The notes: generated by a model not told the origin, from the sequence alone. Shown: positions 38,652 through 45,938, numbered from the stretch's first letter. The stretch: 64,000 nt of DNA from an uncultured Gardnerella sp. (GCA_947088155.1 CAMUFL010000001.1:124001-188000); one strand, 5' to 3'. Translations and numbers: made by a program.

Positions 38652-39557
38652 ATGCAGAGTGCTTGGCGAGTTGTTGATTGTACGTCTTTAGACGGTAGTC
38701 TTACTTATGTTCGTGGAAGATTAGTGGTGAACAATCGTGTTACTGGCGAGATTGTAGAGATTCCTCTTGCTGAAACTGCGGTTTTACTAATTGGATTGCA
38801 TTGTGGATGTTCACCTGGGTTATTGCATCAATGCGCTGTATATGGAACATGTGTGATGGTATGCAATTGGCAAGGAGTTCCTGTTTGTGCAATGCATTCT
38901 TGGAGTGATGTTCCTACTCGTATTGTTACTAGACAGTTGGCTCAAGCTTCGTTATCTATTCCTAGAAGAAAAGCTGCATGGGCTAATGTTGTTAGATCAA
39001 AGATTCGTGGACAGGCTGCATGTCTTGATGCGTTGAACATTGAAGGTGGCGGAATACTACGTGGCATTGCAAATGAGGTACATTCTGGCGATAGTACCAA
39101 TAGAGAAGGTCAAGCTGCAAGAGAATATTGGAAACGTATATTTTCCTCTGAAGAAGATTTTCACAGAGTGCCAGGTTGTAATGTTGGACGTAATGCTGCT
39201 CTTAATTATGCTTATACGATACTGAGGGGTTTCTCTATAAAGGCTGTAATTTCTGCAGGGCTTAATCCTGTATTAGGTATGAATCATCATAATAGGTCTA
39301 ACTATTTCTGTTTAGCTGACGATATTATAGAGCCATTTAGGCCTGCTGTAGATTTTGCTGTAGCTCAATTAGCTGTTGATGATACGCCAGATAGTAAGTC
39401 AGTTAAGAAGTATCTTATTGAAAGTGTGAATAAGCAATTTAACGGAGTTGGGCCAACTATACCTAGTGCTCTTAATGATATTGCACAGGCTTATGGAATG
39501 TATGTGGAAAAACAGTCAAAAGATTTCTTGGTTCCAGAATACAAGGGAGGATTATGA
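38652..39557 (+). CDS. cas1: CRISPR integrase Cas1
   Basis: A 301-residue Cas1 of the type II group. Active-site candidates are the Glu in the helix around NREGQAAREYWKRIF, the His in MNHHNRSNYFCLADD, and the acidic residues that follow. With Cas2 it integrates new spacers. The gene starts 17 bases after cas9 and overlaps cas2 by 4 bases, so cas9-cas1-cas2 form one operon. Confidence 0.96.
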   Translation: MQSAWRVVDCTSLDGSLTYVRGRLVVNNRVTGEIVEIPLAETAVLLIGLHCGCSPGLLHQCAVYGTCVMVCNWQGVPVCAMHSWSDVPTRIVTRQLAQASLSIPRRKAAWANVVRSKIRGQAACLDALNIEGGGILRGIANEVHSGDSTNREGQAAREYWKRIFSSEEDFHRVPGCNVGRNAALNYAYTILRGFSIKAVISAGLNPVLGMNHHNRSNYFCLADDIIEPFRPAVDFAVAQLAVDDTPDSKSVKKYLIESVNKQFNGVGPTIPSALNDIAQAYGMYVEKQSKDFLVPEYKGGL

Positions 39558-39886
39558 AAATTGATGAGGATAGTGGCGGAATGTGGTGTCTAGTAATGTT
39601 TGATTTACCTGTAGCTACAAAAATTCAAAGGAAAGCCGCTACTGATTTTAGAAATTTGTTGTTAGACATGGGATATGCAATGGTGCAGTTTTCTGTGTAT
39701 GTTCGTTACACTCCAACTCAATCTGGTAATCGCTCAACCGTAAAAGCAATAAAAGAGAATTTACCACCATTTGGTCAAGTTAGAATACTGCATATTAGTG
39801 ACCATCAATGGTCTTCTGCGCTGAGATATACTAATTTGCATCAGGATATTTCGTCTGAAACTCCTGAAATTGCCACACTTTTTTGA
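39554..39886 (+). CDS. cas2: CRISPR adaptation protein Cas2
   Basis: A 110-residue Cas2 that scaffolds the Cas1 dimers. The first strand reads MWCLVMFDLPV, with the conserved Asp, followed by FRNLLLDMGYAMVQFSVYVR. The ATG overlaps the cas1 stop codon (ATGA), and a GGAGG site lies inside the end of cas1. The first CRISPR repeat begins 50 bases after the stop. Confidence 0.95.
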   Translation: MKIDEDSGGMWCLVMFDLPVATKIQRKAATDFRNLLLDMGYAMVQFSVYVRYTPTQSGNRSTVKAIKENLPPFGQVRILHISDHQWSSALRYTNLHQDISSETPEIATLF

Positions 39887-39914
39887 ATGAAAAAATGCCT
39901 AAAAAGATTGAAAT

Positions 39915-39958
39915 CTTGCCCCTCTTGAGCTTATAACAAGTATATCAAGAGGGGTAAG
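39915..39958. terminator. Inverted partial repeat making a hairpin with the first CRISPR repeat
   Basis: CTTGCCCCTCTTGA (39915-39928) is complementary, with one G-U pair, to TCAAGAGGGGTAAG inside repeat 1 (39945-39958). On the minus strand, the inferred crRNA strand, this hairpin follows the last repeat. It is succeeded by AAGATT-TC-AATCTTTTT, so it may end array transcription before cas2. Confidence 0.55.
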
Positions 39959-40550
39959 AGCTAATTCTCAACCCCAGTCTTAGGATTATTCGGAATCACC
40001 CAAGTATATCAAGAGGGGTAAGAGCTAATTCTCAACAAAACGAAAATATTACTATTCGCATGACCAAGTATATCAAGAGGGGTAAGAGCTAATTCTCAAC
40101 GAATACTCGCAAAACCAATGAACAATGAGCAAGTATATCAAGAGGGGTAAGAGCTAATTCTCAACCGCGGTCTGATTGAGCGTATTTATTCCACAAGTAT
40201 ATCAAGAGGGGTAAGAGCTAATTCTCAACTTATTGCGCGCACTAGGTTGATGCTTGCCAAGTATATCAAGAGGGGTAAGAGCTAATTCTTAACTTAGGAT
40301 ACTGATCGCGATGCTGATTGTCAAGTATATCAAGAGGGGTAAGAGCTAATTCTCAACAGCAAACTATCACAGTAAAAGACATTGACAAGTATATCAAGAG
40401 GGGTAAGAGCTAATTCTCAACGAAACTCATCACGCCACTAGCTCCAGTAGCAAGTATATCAAGAGGGGTAAGAGCTAATTCTCAACACGATGAGGCTTCC
40501 CGTACCGTCACCGGCAAGTATATCAAGAGGGGTAAGAGCTAATTCTAAAA
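39937..40550 (-). CRISPR. Type II-C CRISPR array: 10 repeats, 9 spacers
   Basis: Repeats of 36 nt start at 39937, 40001, 40065, 40130, 40194, 40258, 40322, 40386, 40451 and 40515. Repeats 1-5 and 7-9 are identical; repeat 6 has one C-to-T change and repeat 10 ends CTAAAA instead of CTCAAC. Seven spacers are 28 nt and two are 29 nt (40101-40129, 40422-40450). The crRNA sense is the minus strand, because there the repeat begins GTTGAGAATTAGC, complementary to the tracrRNA. The degenerate repeat is at the end away from cas2, so new spacers probably enter at the cas2 side. On the crRNA strand each repeat ends with TGATATACT, an extended -10 element. Confidence 0.97.
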
Positions 40551-40574
40551 ACGTACCCCCGGTGAGACTCAAAC

Positions 40575-40863
40575 TTATTCATCTGATGAATGAACTTTAC
40601 GAGGTACACCTAAATCGTCTGCTATATCGTCGTAGTCATCACCACATTCATAAGGGTCTAGCAAATTATAAGCTTCGATTAGCAACTCTTTAGGTGCGCT
40701 CTTGTGCAATCCATGCTTCTACTAAATAATAATCAATTGCAATAGACGGTTCGCCTGCTCGAATGGCACTATTGGCTGCTTCTTTAGAGAGCTTATCCAT
40801 GTTAGGTTCTGCATATGGACGGAGTTTCTCAACCATGTCATAACAAATTTTCATCATGTCCAT
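40575..40863 (-). pseudogene. Frameshifted small gene beside the array
   Basis: From the ATG at 40863 a frame encodes 57 residues (MDMMKICYDMVEKLRPYAEP to AWIAQERT) and stops at 40690. A second frame continues at once with APKELLIEAYNLLDPYECGD and runs to a stop at 40575. One indel near 40700 would join them into an acidic cytoplasmic protein of about 95 residues. I do not recognise the family. Either it is a decaying gene or there is a sequencing error. Its 3' end is 25 bases from the last CRISPR repeat. Confidence 0.6.
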
Positions 40864-41091
40864 TAGCCTTTGACTACTCTAGTATTATCTATCTTATTGT
40901 ATGCAGTAAGATGCATCGTCTATGTTTTCCTTCTTATATGTATGTATTTTAATTATTGATATTTAGATTATCTGATATACTTTTTATGGAATCTAGGGCT
41001 CCTCTTACCCTTAATCTCTTTCTAATAGAGTTGGTTTGGGGGAATGACTGGTCTTCTTATTTTATGTGCAATGCATAAAATGCAATGTTAC

Positions 41092-41157
41092 AAATGTGAG
41101 GCCCTCGGCAACCAGCTTTCAAGACTGGAATATTAGTCTGAGGAGTACTTCACATTT
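41092..41157 (+). ncRNA. Candidate structured RNA A (three nested stems)
   Basis: AAATGTGA (41092-41099) pairs with TCACATTT (41150-41157); inside, CCTC (41103-41106) pairs with GAGG (41140-41143) and CCAG (41112-41115) with CTGG (41125-41128). A TTTTATG/CATAAAA hairpin (41060-41080) precedes it. No known family recognised. Confidence 0.3.
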
Positions 41158-41197
41158 TATCATTGTGATTGCTGCATAAAATAAGTTATTATTAAAG

Positions 41198-41264
41198 CCG
41201 GGCGCGAGTCCCTCGCAGCTGTCGTTTACGGCAGAGTGTTAGTCGAGGATTGGCTTGCGCTCGG
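41198..41264 (+). ncRNA. Candidate structured RNA B (three stacked stems)
   Basis: CCGGGCGC (41198-41205) pairs with GCGCTCGG (41257-41264), CCTCG (41211-41215) with CGAGG (41244-41248), and CTGTCG (41219-41224) with CGGCAG (41229-41234) around a TTTA loop. It is a GC-rich island in AT-rich DNA with no reading frame that explains it. No known family recognised. Confidence 0.4.
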
Positions 41265-41343
41265 TTATTTGATGTTTTATCAGAAATTTTAACTGGTTCA
41301 ATTCCACAGATAAGCACGAGACTGCGAGCATATCGGCTTATAT

Positions 41344-41378
41344 GCCAAAAAGTGCGTGAAGCTAAGCTGATGAATATT
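41344..41378 (+). repeat. Dispersed 35-nt repeat, copy 1
   Basis: It matches copy 2 at 41792-41826 at 31 of 35 positions, sharing CAAAAAGTG and AGCTAAGCTGATGA. Confidence 0.65.
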
Positions 41379-41609
41379 ATGTGCCTATAATCCATAATCT
41401 AAACAGCATTAAAAACTCAGCTAACAAACTGAGAAAACAACGTTCATATGTTACTCGCGCAGTACGTAATCTGCGCCAATAACGCGTTTGACGATTTATT
41501 GTTAAATACTCGGCTAATATGGAAAGTAATAATATGTTCAACTGTACTATTCATTGATTATATCGATATGTTAACTTTTTAAATCTTCTAACCAAACTTA
41601 AAAAATCAC

Positions 41610-41639
41610 TTGTTTTCTATTTACTAAAGATGATATATT
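41610..41639 (+). promoter_or_regulatory. Promoter of the tracrRNA
   Basis: A -35 TTGTTT (41610-41615) and an 18-base spacer precede the -10 TATATT (41634-41639), itself extended by TG at 41631-41632. The expected start is about 41646, where the anti-repeat begins. Confidence 0.7.
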
Positions 41640-41645
41640 GTAAAT

Positions 41646-41743
41646 GCTAATTCTCAATAAGACTGGACTTGTTATCCAGTTTGATTGCTCAGCAGATTTG
41701 ATGATTATCACTGCAGGGGAAGCTTCCAGCTTCCCCGTTTTTA
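41646..41743 (+). ncRNA. tracrRNA of the type II-C system
   Basis: The first 12 bases GCTAATTCTCAA (41646-41657) are the exact complement of bases 2-13 of the crRNA-sense repeat. A nexus-like hairpin ACTGGA/TCCAGT follows (41662-41680), then GCAG..TGAT/ATCA..CTGC (41692-41714), and a strong terminator GGGGAAGC/GCTTCCCC with GTTTTTATTT (41716-41746). Order and size (about 98 nt) match tracrRNAs. It is transcribed opposite to the array and lies 1.1 kb beyond it rather than next to cas9. Confidence 0.88.
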
Positions 41744-41763
41744 TTTATTAGTTTTCAAATTAG

Positions 41764-41782
41764 GGGTTATAGGCCAAAAAGT
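41764..41782 (+). repeat. GGGTTATAG-CCAAAAAGT repeat, direct copy
   Basis: This 19-mer differs at one base from the inverted copy at 42838-42856. It shares the CCAAAAAGT core with the 35-nt repeats. Confidence 0.6.
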
Positions 41783-41791
41783 GGGGTAATT

Positions 41792-41826
41792 GGCAAAAAG
41801 TGTGTAAAGCTAAGCTGATGAGTATT
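41792..41826 (+). repeat. Dispersed 35-nt repeat, copy 2
   Basis: Second copy of the 35-nt element at 41344-41378 (31 of 35 identical). Here the AGCTAAGC part is also the 5' arm of a terminator-like stem. Confidence 0.65.
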
Positions 41827-41860
41827 CTTAAAATAGAAGTAGCCCGCTTAGCTTTTTAAT
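41806..41860 (+). terminator. Terminator-like hairpin
   Basis: AAAGCTAAGC (41806-41815) pairs with GCTTAGCTTT (41846-41855), 10 bp, followed by TTAATAA. What transcript it would end is unclear; a read-through tracrRNA is possible. Confidence 0.45.
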
Positions 41861-42021
41861 AACTACTTGCAGTATTCGCCGCTCTTATGGAACTCATTTC
41901 AATCAACTCCAGTACCCTATCTTGCTGGTATTCTAAATACTTCAGATAATCCCTACTTAAGGATTGCAAAGCTACATTACACGTTCAAAATAAAGTTGAT
42001 AAAAAACGTAGGCGCAATGTA

Positions 42022-42264
42022 TTGATAAGTGAAAAAATTGATTCAGAAAAATGTTTAACGGGATATGTACCAGATAAGGTTCATAGGATGCCTCCTAATG
42101 ATAATAAGAAATTTGATGAAGCAAATTCACCATCATATATTCATTTCATGTTAACTTTTTTACTTGTTGCGCTGTGTCTTTTCTTTCTATTCAATTCGTG
42201 CAATGGTTATCACGATAACGACTATTATTCTGACGCTATATCAATTAGCAATAATGTTTTATGA
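42022..42264 (+). CDS. Hypothetical small membrane protein
   Basis: An 80-residue frame from a TTG. Residues 1-40 are hydrophilic; about 43-58 form one hydrophobic helix (MLTFLLVALCLFFLF); the tail is D/Y/N-rich. The frame is open about 24 codons further upstream but without an ATG or a clear Shine-Dalgarno site. I do not recognise it. It may be a real small gene or a remnant of a larger one. Confidence 0.35.
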   Translation: MISEKIDSEKCLTGYVPDKVHRMPPNDNKKFDEANSPSYIHFMLTFLLVALCLFFLFNSCNGYHDNDYYSDAISISNNVL

Positions 42265-42432
42265 ACCGTTTTTGTTTACATGCAATTTTTGTGCTTGTGC
42301 AGAATATAGAAATTCATTTTATTTATTAATGTTTCGTGAGTTTACAATAAAAGTACGGTAGTATATTAAAAGAAATATAAATGTAATAGCTAATTTAAAT
42401 ATAGTTTAATTTGTGAGGAGAAGTAGTTATCA

Positions 42433-42627
42433 ATGGGCTTAATGATAACGAGCTGTCTTCAAATGTTTCCAAGCATTTATCCAGCAAATAATGTGGAGCA
42501 GATTCGACAGGAGTCAATGAAAATGTCTCAAGAGCGTCTGCAGCGTCAAATGCGAGCAAGGATTCTTCAATCTCTGCTTTATCAAAAGGAGCAGGAAAAA
42601 ATTTTTTTTGAACAGGACTCATTCTAA
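42433..42627 (+). CDS. Doubtful small gene in a decayed region
   Basis: A 64-residue frame with an amphipathic, Q/R/E-rich middle (SQERLQRQMRARILQSLL). A GAGGAGAAG site lies 13 bases before the ATG, which is far. A different frame over the same DNA, interrupted by a TAA and a TGA, reads CGADSTGVNENVSRAS and ends KNFF(stop)TGLILSLVKQ. That composition (Ser-rich linker then a hydrophobic segment) resembles a broken zinc-ribbon membrane protein like the next gene. I think decay of a paralogue is at least as likely as a real gene here. Confidence 0.25.
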   Translation: MGLMITSCLQMFPSIYPANNVEQIRQESMKMSQERLQRQMRARILQSLLYQKEQEKIFFEQDSF

Positions 42628-42990
42628 GTCTAGTTAAGCAAACAGCGATGACTATAAAGGTTTGTCTAATAACTAATATTTTTTTACGTTTGTTTTATAT
42701 CTGATATATTCTTTACGGAAGTTGGATCCCCGTAATCATTGACCTTCAAGGGCTGGTTTTTGGTGTGGTGCAGCTTCCTCTTTAACTTAACTGCAGCATT
42801 TCTTTCGATATTTTAACGAGACTTAGGTTTTAAACATACTTTTTGGTCTATAACCCACATTTGCACTTTACTTAGCATATTTGCGATTGACAATCCCGTA
42901 TTTGTCTTATAGTCAGTTCGATTGTTATAATTGTTGCGAATTTGCAATGCAATAGTTGTATTGCTTAACAACTGAAGTAGAAGGTGAATT
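42628..42990 (+). promoter_or_regulatory. Upstream region of the zinc-ribbon gene with RNA-like elements
   Basis: No gene. An extended -10 TGATATATT (42702-42710) precedes a TACGG/CCGTA hairpin (about 42714-42734) and a TGCAG/CTGCA stem. The order of elements resembles that after 40973. An inverted 19-nt repeat copy lies at 42838-42856. A Shine-Dalgarno site (GAAGGTG) stands before 42991. Confidence 0.4.
42838..42856 (-). repeat. GGGTTATAG-CCAAAAAGT repeat, inverted copy
   Basis: On the minus strand it matches 41764-41782 at 18 of 19 positions. Confidence 0.6.
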
Positions 42991-43626
42991 ATGCTTTGTA
43001 ATTTTTGCGGTAAAGAGAACGACGCAAATAGTCAAGTATGTGCTAATTGCGGAAATCGCTTAGGAAACCCAAATGTGCAGCAGACTGTTCAAAATACTCA
43101 GCAGCCAGCAAACGATACTTTAAATTCTGTTAAAGATGGCTTTAAGAATTTTAATGAGACAATAGATTCAGTAATTGAAGATTCAGATCCTGAGCTTTTA
43201 CATAAGTACTCTTTGATTGCTTATATGGCAGCTTCTGTTGTTGCAATTATTGCTCCATTCTTGCCACTTATCACTGTAAATTGCTTTGGTCTCTCCAAGT
43301 CGTTTAATTTTGTAAACAATAATAACACTCCTGGCGATGGAATTTTCTATATAATTATTGCTATTGTTGCTTTAGTTTTTGCTTTTATGAATAAGTCAAA
43401 AATAATGATGATTGTTGGCGGTGTTGCTGCCGTATTTATGATTTTTGAGTTTTTCCATATTAATGGCAAGATATCTTCCCTCAAATCGCAGTTTGGCGGA
43501 TTCTCGATGCTTGGATCTGTAAGTTATGGCATTGGTTTCTACTTATTCATTCTCTCTGCACTTGCTTTGCTTGGATCCTCTGTATTGTACTACCTGTGTG
43601 AAAGAGTGCTAAAAGCAGAGAAATAG
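42991..43626 (+). CDS. Zinc-ribbon membrane protein
   Basis: A 211-residue protein. Residues 3-20 form a zinc ribbon (CNFC and CANC, Cys 3, 6, 17, 20). A Q/N-rich linker leads to four hydrophobic segments (about 73-95, 118-135, 138-155 and 178-200). Proteins with this layout are common in bifidobacteria and lack an assigned function. Start supported by GAAGGTG before the ATG. It borders the accessory region, and the decayed DNA before it may contain a broken paralogue. Confidence 0.85.
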   Translation: MLCNFCGKENDANSQVCANCGNRLGNPNVQQTVQNTQQPANDTLNSVKDGFKNFNETIDSVIEDSDPELLHKYSLIAYMAASVVAIIAPFLPLITVNCFGLSKSFNFVNNNNTPGDGIFYIIIAIVALVFAFMNKSKIMMIVGGVAAVFMIFEFFHINGKISSLKSQFGGFSMLGSVSYGIGFYLFILSALALLGSSVLYYLCERVLKAEK

Positions 43627-43711
43627 CATTACTTTGTAACATGTTTTGTACAATGTTTATGCATGTTGACAGCTTGTGATTACATAGTCATAGACAAAGT
43701 AATTGATAATA

Positions 43712-43741
43712 GTGAACCCCGGCTTAGGCTGGGGTTCATTG
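43712..43741 (+). terminator. Hairpin between the zinc-ribbon and CDF genes
   Basis: TGAACCCC (43712-43720 region) pairs with GGGGTTCA (43731-43738) around GGCTTAGGCT. It lacks a T-run, so termination is uncertain. Confidence 0.5.
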
Positions 43742-43815
43742 CGTATACGGCAAAATGCGAATGATATTGAGAAACGATATCGCCCAAATATTTTAATATT
43801 TTAGGAGGCTGGAAA

Positions 43816-44847
43816 GTGCATAATCATAACGATGTAATTCAAACTAACGGCACTGGTTCACGCTCAAGCAGTGTGAATGCAAATGTCAACTCTTTCGATA
43901 CTCATTACAATAACGCCAATGCAGCTTCCCAAGCAGCCGCAATTCACGCAAGTCATGCGCATCAGCATCGTTTGCTTCTTACGCTTTCTCTTACTGCAAC
44001 TGTGTTTTTTGCTGAGGTGATTGGTTCTTTCCTAACTAATTCTTTGTCGCTTCTTATAGACGCAGGTCATATGCTTACAGACATTTCAGTTCTTGCAGCT
44101 TCAACAGTTACTGCAATTCTTATGCGTCGTCGTCCAAATAGTAAGCGTACGTGGGGCTGGGCGCGTCTTGAGGTTATTACAGCTGCTGCGGGAGCTCTTA
44201 TTTTACTGCTTGTAGGAGTGTATGCTCTTGTTGAAGCTGGAATGCGTCTTTTTGGTAGTGGTCATCAAGGCATTCACGATGTAAATCAGCTCCTATTCTT
44301 TGGTATTCTTGGTTTAGCTGCGAATTTAGGTTCTCTTGTAATTCTTATGTCTCAATCGCAAGACAACATGAATATGCGTGCTGCCTTTCTTGAGGTTATG
44401 AACGATGCTCTTGGATCTGTTGCAGTTGTAGTCTCAGCTATTGTAATGATGAGCACAGGTTGGGCAGGTTTTGATGCTGTAGCTGGTGGTATTATTGCGC
44501 TTCTTATGATTCCTCGTGCGTTAAAGCTTCTTAAGAATGCTGTTAAGGTTCTTCTTGAGCAGACTCCTGAAGGTCTTGATTTAAACAAAGTTCGTGAACA
44601 TCTAGAGCATGTTCCTCATGTGATTGCAGTTCACGATTTACATGCTAGTACTGTCTCTACTGGTATGCCGATTTTTATGGCACATGTCGTTGTGGATCCT
44701 AATATGACAATGTCTCAATGCTCTCATGTGCTTTCTCAGCTTCAGGACTGTTTACGCGAGCATTTTCCTGTTTCTGTGTCTCACACTACTTTTCAACTTG
44801 AGCCTAAAGGTTATACAACTTCCAGTGCTTCAGAGCATCATGAATAG
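43816..44847 (+). CDS. Cation diffusion facilitator (CzcD-type metal exporter)
   Basis: A 343-residue membrane exporter of Zn2+ or similar divalent metals in exchange for protons. Six membrane segments fill about residues 55-255; the metal-site patterns HD-type are visible in SLLIDAGHMLTD and LEVMNDALGSV. A cytoplasmic domain follows (about 260-330). The N-terminus is His/Asn-rich (HNHND, HASHAHQHR), as in CzcD/ZnT relatives. The GTG start follows TAGGAGG. Confidence 0.93.
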   Translation: MHNHNDVIQTNGTGSRSSSVNANVNSFDTHYNNANAASQAAAIHASHAHQHRLLLTLSLTATVFFAEVIGSFLTNSLSLLIDAGHMLTDISVLAASTVTAILMRRRPNSKRTWGWARLEVITAAAGALILLLVGVYALVEAGMRLFGSGHQGIHDVNQLLFFGILGLAANLGSLVILMSQSQDNMNMRAAFLEVMNDALGSVAVVVSAIVMMSTGWAGFDAVAGGIIALLMIPRALKLLKNAVKVLLEQTPEGLDLNKVREHLEHVPHVIAVHDLHASTVSTGMPIFMAHVVVDPNMTMSQCSHVLSQLQDCLREHFPVSVSHTTFQLEPKGYTTSSASEHHE

Positions 44848-44959
44848 AGTTTATAAGGTTTTGCTTATAAGTTTTGTTGCAATGAATGTGGCAGGTTTGC
44901 ATAAATGTGTGAATGTGTATTTCCTGTGTCGTAATCGTTTTTGAAGTAAAGTTATATTT

Positions 44960-45868
44960 ATGCCGTTAAAAGAACTAATTGATAATACTCACAGTGAGCG
45001 CGTGCGCAGACTTGTTTCTTTAGGTCGCGCAAAGTCGCATGATTTGCAGCGTTTTTTAGTTGAAGGTCCGCAAAGTGTGCGTGAAGCTATACGTTATGCC
45101 ACAGATTCGTTATGTGATATTTATGTTACTAAAGATGCTTGTGAAGGTAATGAAAAGGAAAGTTCACAATTTTCTTCTTTGCGGGAAATAGTTAAAGAAG
45201 CTTTATCTCGATCTTGTTATGTTCATCCTGTTGAACCGAGTATTATGCAAAAAATTAGTGCTGATTCACAGGGAATTGTTGCGGTTGCTAATTCGAAATC
45301 TTTAGATGATATCTATTTTAGTGAGTTTAAAAATTTGCAACAATCAGCACAAGTAAAATCAAAAAACGATTTTAAGCCTCTTCGTATTGCAGCTTGCTGG
45401 CAGGTAAGAGATCCTGGCAATGCTGGTGCTATTATTCGCGTTGCAGATGTTGCTGGATGCGATGCTGTTGTTTTTGTTGATGATTGCGTAAGTCGTTGGA
45501 ATTCTAAGCTTGTGCGTTCGACTGCAGGTTCACTATTTCATCTTCCTGTAGTGCAATTAAGCGTTCAAGACTGGTTCGAATGCGCTGCAAAATCAAATAT
45601 TCGAATTATTGCAGCTGATATTTACGGAACTGACAAGATTAAACCTGTGCCATTTCCAAAAATTTTAGTCAATTCCGAGGTTATTAGCAGTTCTTTGGCT
45701 ATTTTATTTGGCAATGAAGCTAGAGGCTTACCTAAAGAAGTATTGCAACAGGTTGACGATATTTCAATAATTCCAATATATGGAAAAGCAGAATCAATGA
45801 ACCTTGCAACAAGTGCAGCAGTAATGCTTATGGGCTTGGCTATGTCGAGTCATGAGCGAAAAATATAA
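44960..45868 (+). CDS. TrmH/SpoU-family RNA 2'-O-methyltransferase
   Basis: A 302-residue methyltransferase. An N-terminal substrate-binding domain (LVSLGRAKSHDLQRFLVEGPQSVREA) precedes the SPOUT domain, with CWQVRDPGNAGAIIRVADVAG, FGNEARGLP and the trefoil-knot end IPIYGKAESMNLATSAAV. It probably methylates 23S rRNA. It lies directly before pheS, as commonly seen in bacteria. No clear Shine-Dalgarno site. Confidence 0.93.
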   Translation: MPLKELIDNTHSERVRRLVSLGRAKSHDLQRFLVEGPQSVREAIRYATDSLCDIYVTKDACEGNEKESSQFSSLREIVKEALSRSCYVHPVEPSIMQKISADSQGIVAVANSKSLDDIYFSEFKNLQQSAQVKSKNDFKPLRIAACWQVRDPGNAGAIIRVADVAGCDAVVFVDDCVSRWNSKLVRSTAGSLFHLPVVQLSVQDWFECAAKSNIRIIAADIYGTDKIKPVPFPKILVNSEVISSSLAILFGNEARGLPKEVLQQVDDISIIPIYGKAESMNLATSAAVMLMGLAMSSHERKI

Positions 45869-45938
45869 CTTTGGGCAATATTTTGCAATATCGTATATAA
45901 ACAATGAATATACGTATAACACAGATAGGAAGGGTGCT

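Larger units (their letters stand above)
40864..41645 (+). other. Gene-poor region between the array and tracrRNA
   Basis: No convincing protein gene. It holds an extended -10 element (TGATATACT, 40973-40981) followed by hairpin-forming sequence, two RNA-like folds listed separately, one copy of a dispersed repeat (41344-41378), and the tracrRNA promoter. Confidence 0.6.
41746..42021 (+). other. Repeat-containing region after the tracrRNA
   Basis: It holds two elements of a dispersed repeat (41764-41782 and 41792-41826) and a terminator-like hairpin. On the minus strand an open frame of about 40 residues (RDYLKYLEYQQDRVLELIEM, ending in a stop at 41856) has no start codon and looks like the tail of a lost gene. 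Confidence 0.4.

Noticed and set aside
40490..40693. Plus-strand frame starting inside the last spacer
   Set aside because: It begins in CRISPR sequence and overlaps the minus-strand frameshifted gene, which has better composition.
41192..41395. Minus-strand 67-codon frame
   Set aside because: It covers the three-stem fold and a repeat copy, with no Shine-Dalgarno site or familiar motif.
41806..41860. Hammerhead ribozyme suggested by CTGATGAG in the 35-nt repeat
   Set aside because: The required GAAA and third stem are missing, and copy 1 lacks the pairing. A terminator-like stem explains copy 2 better.
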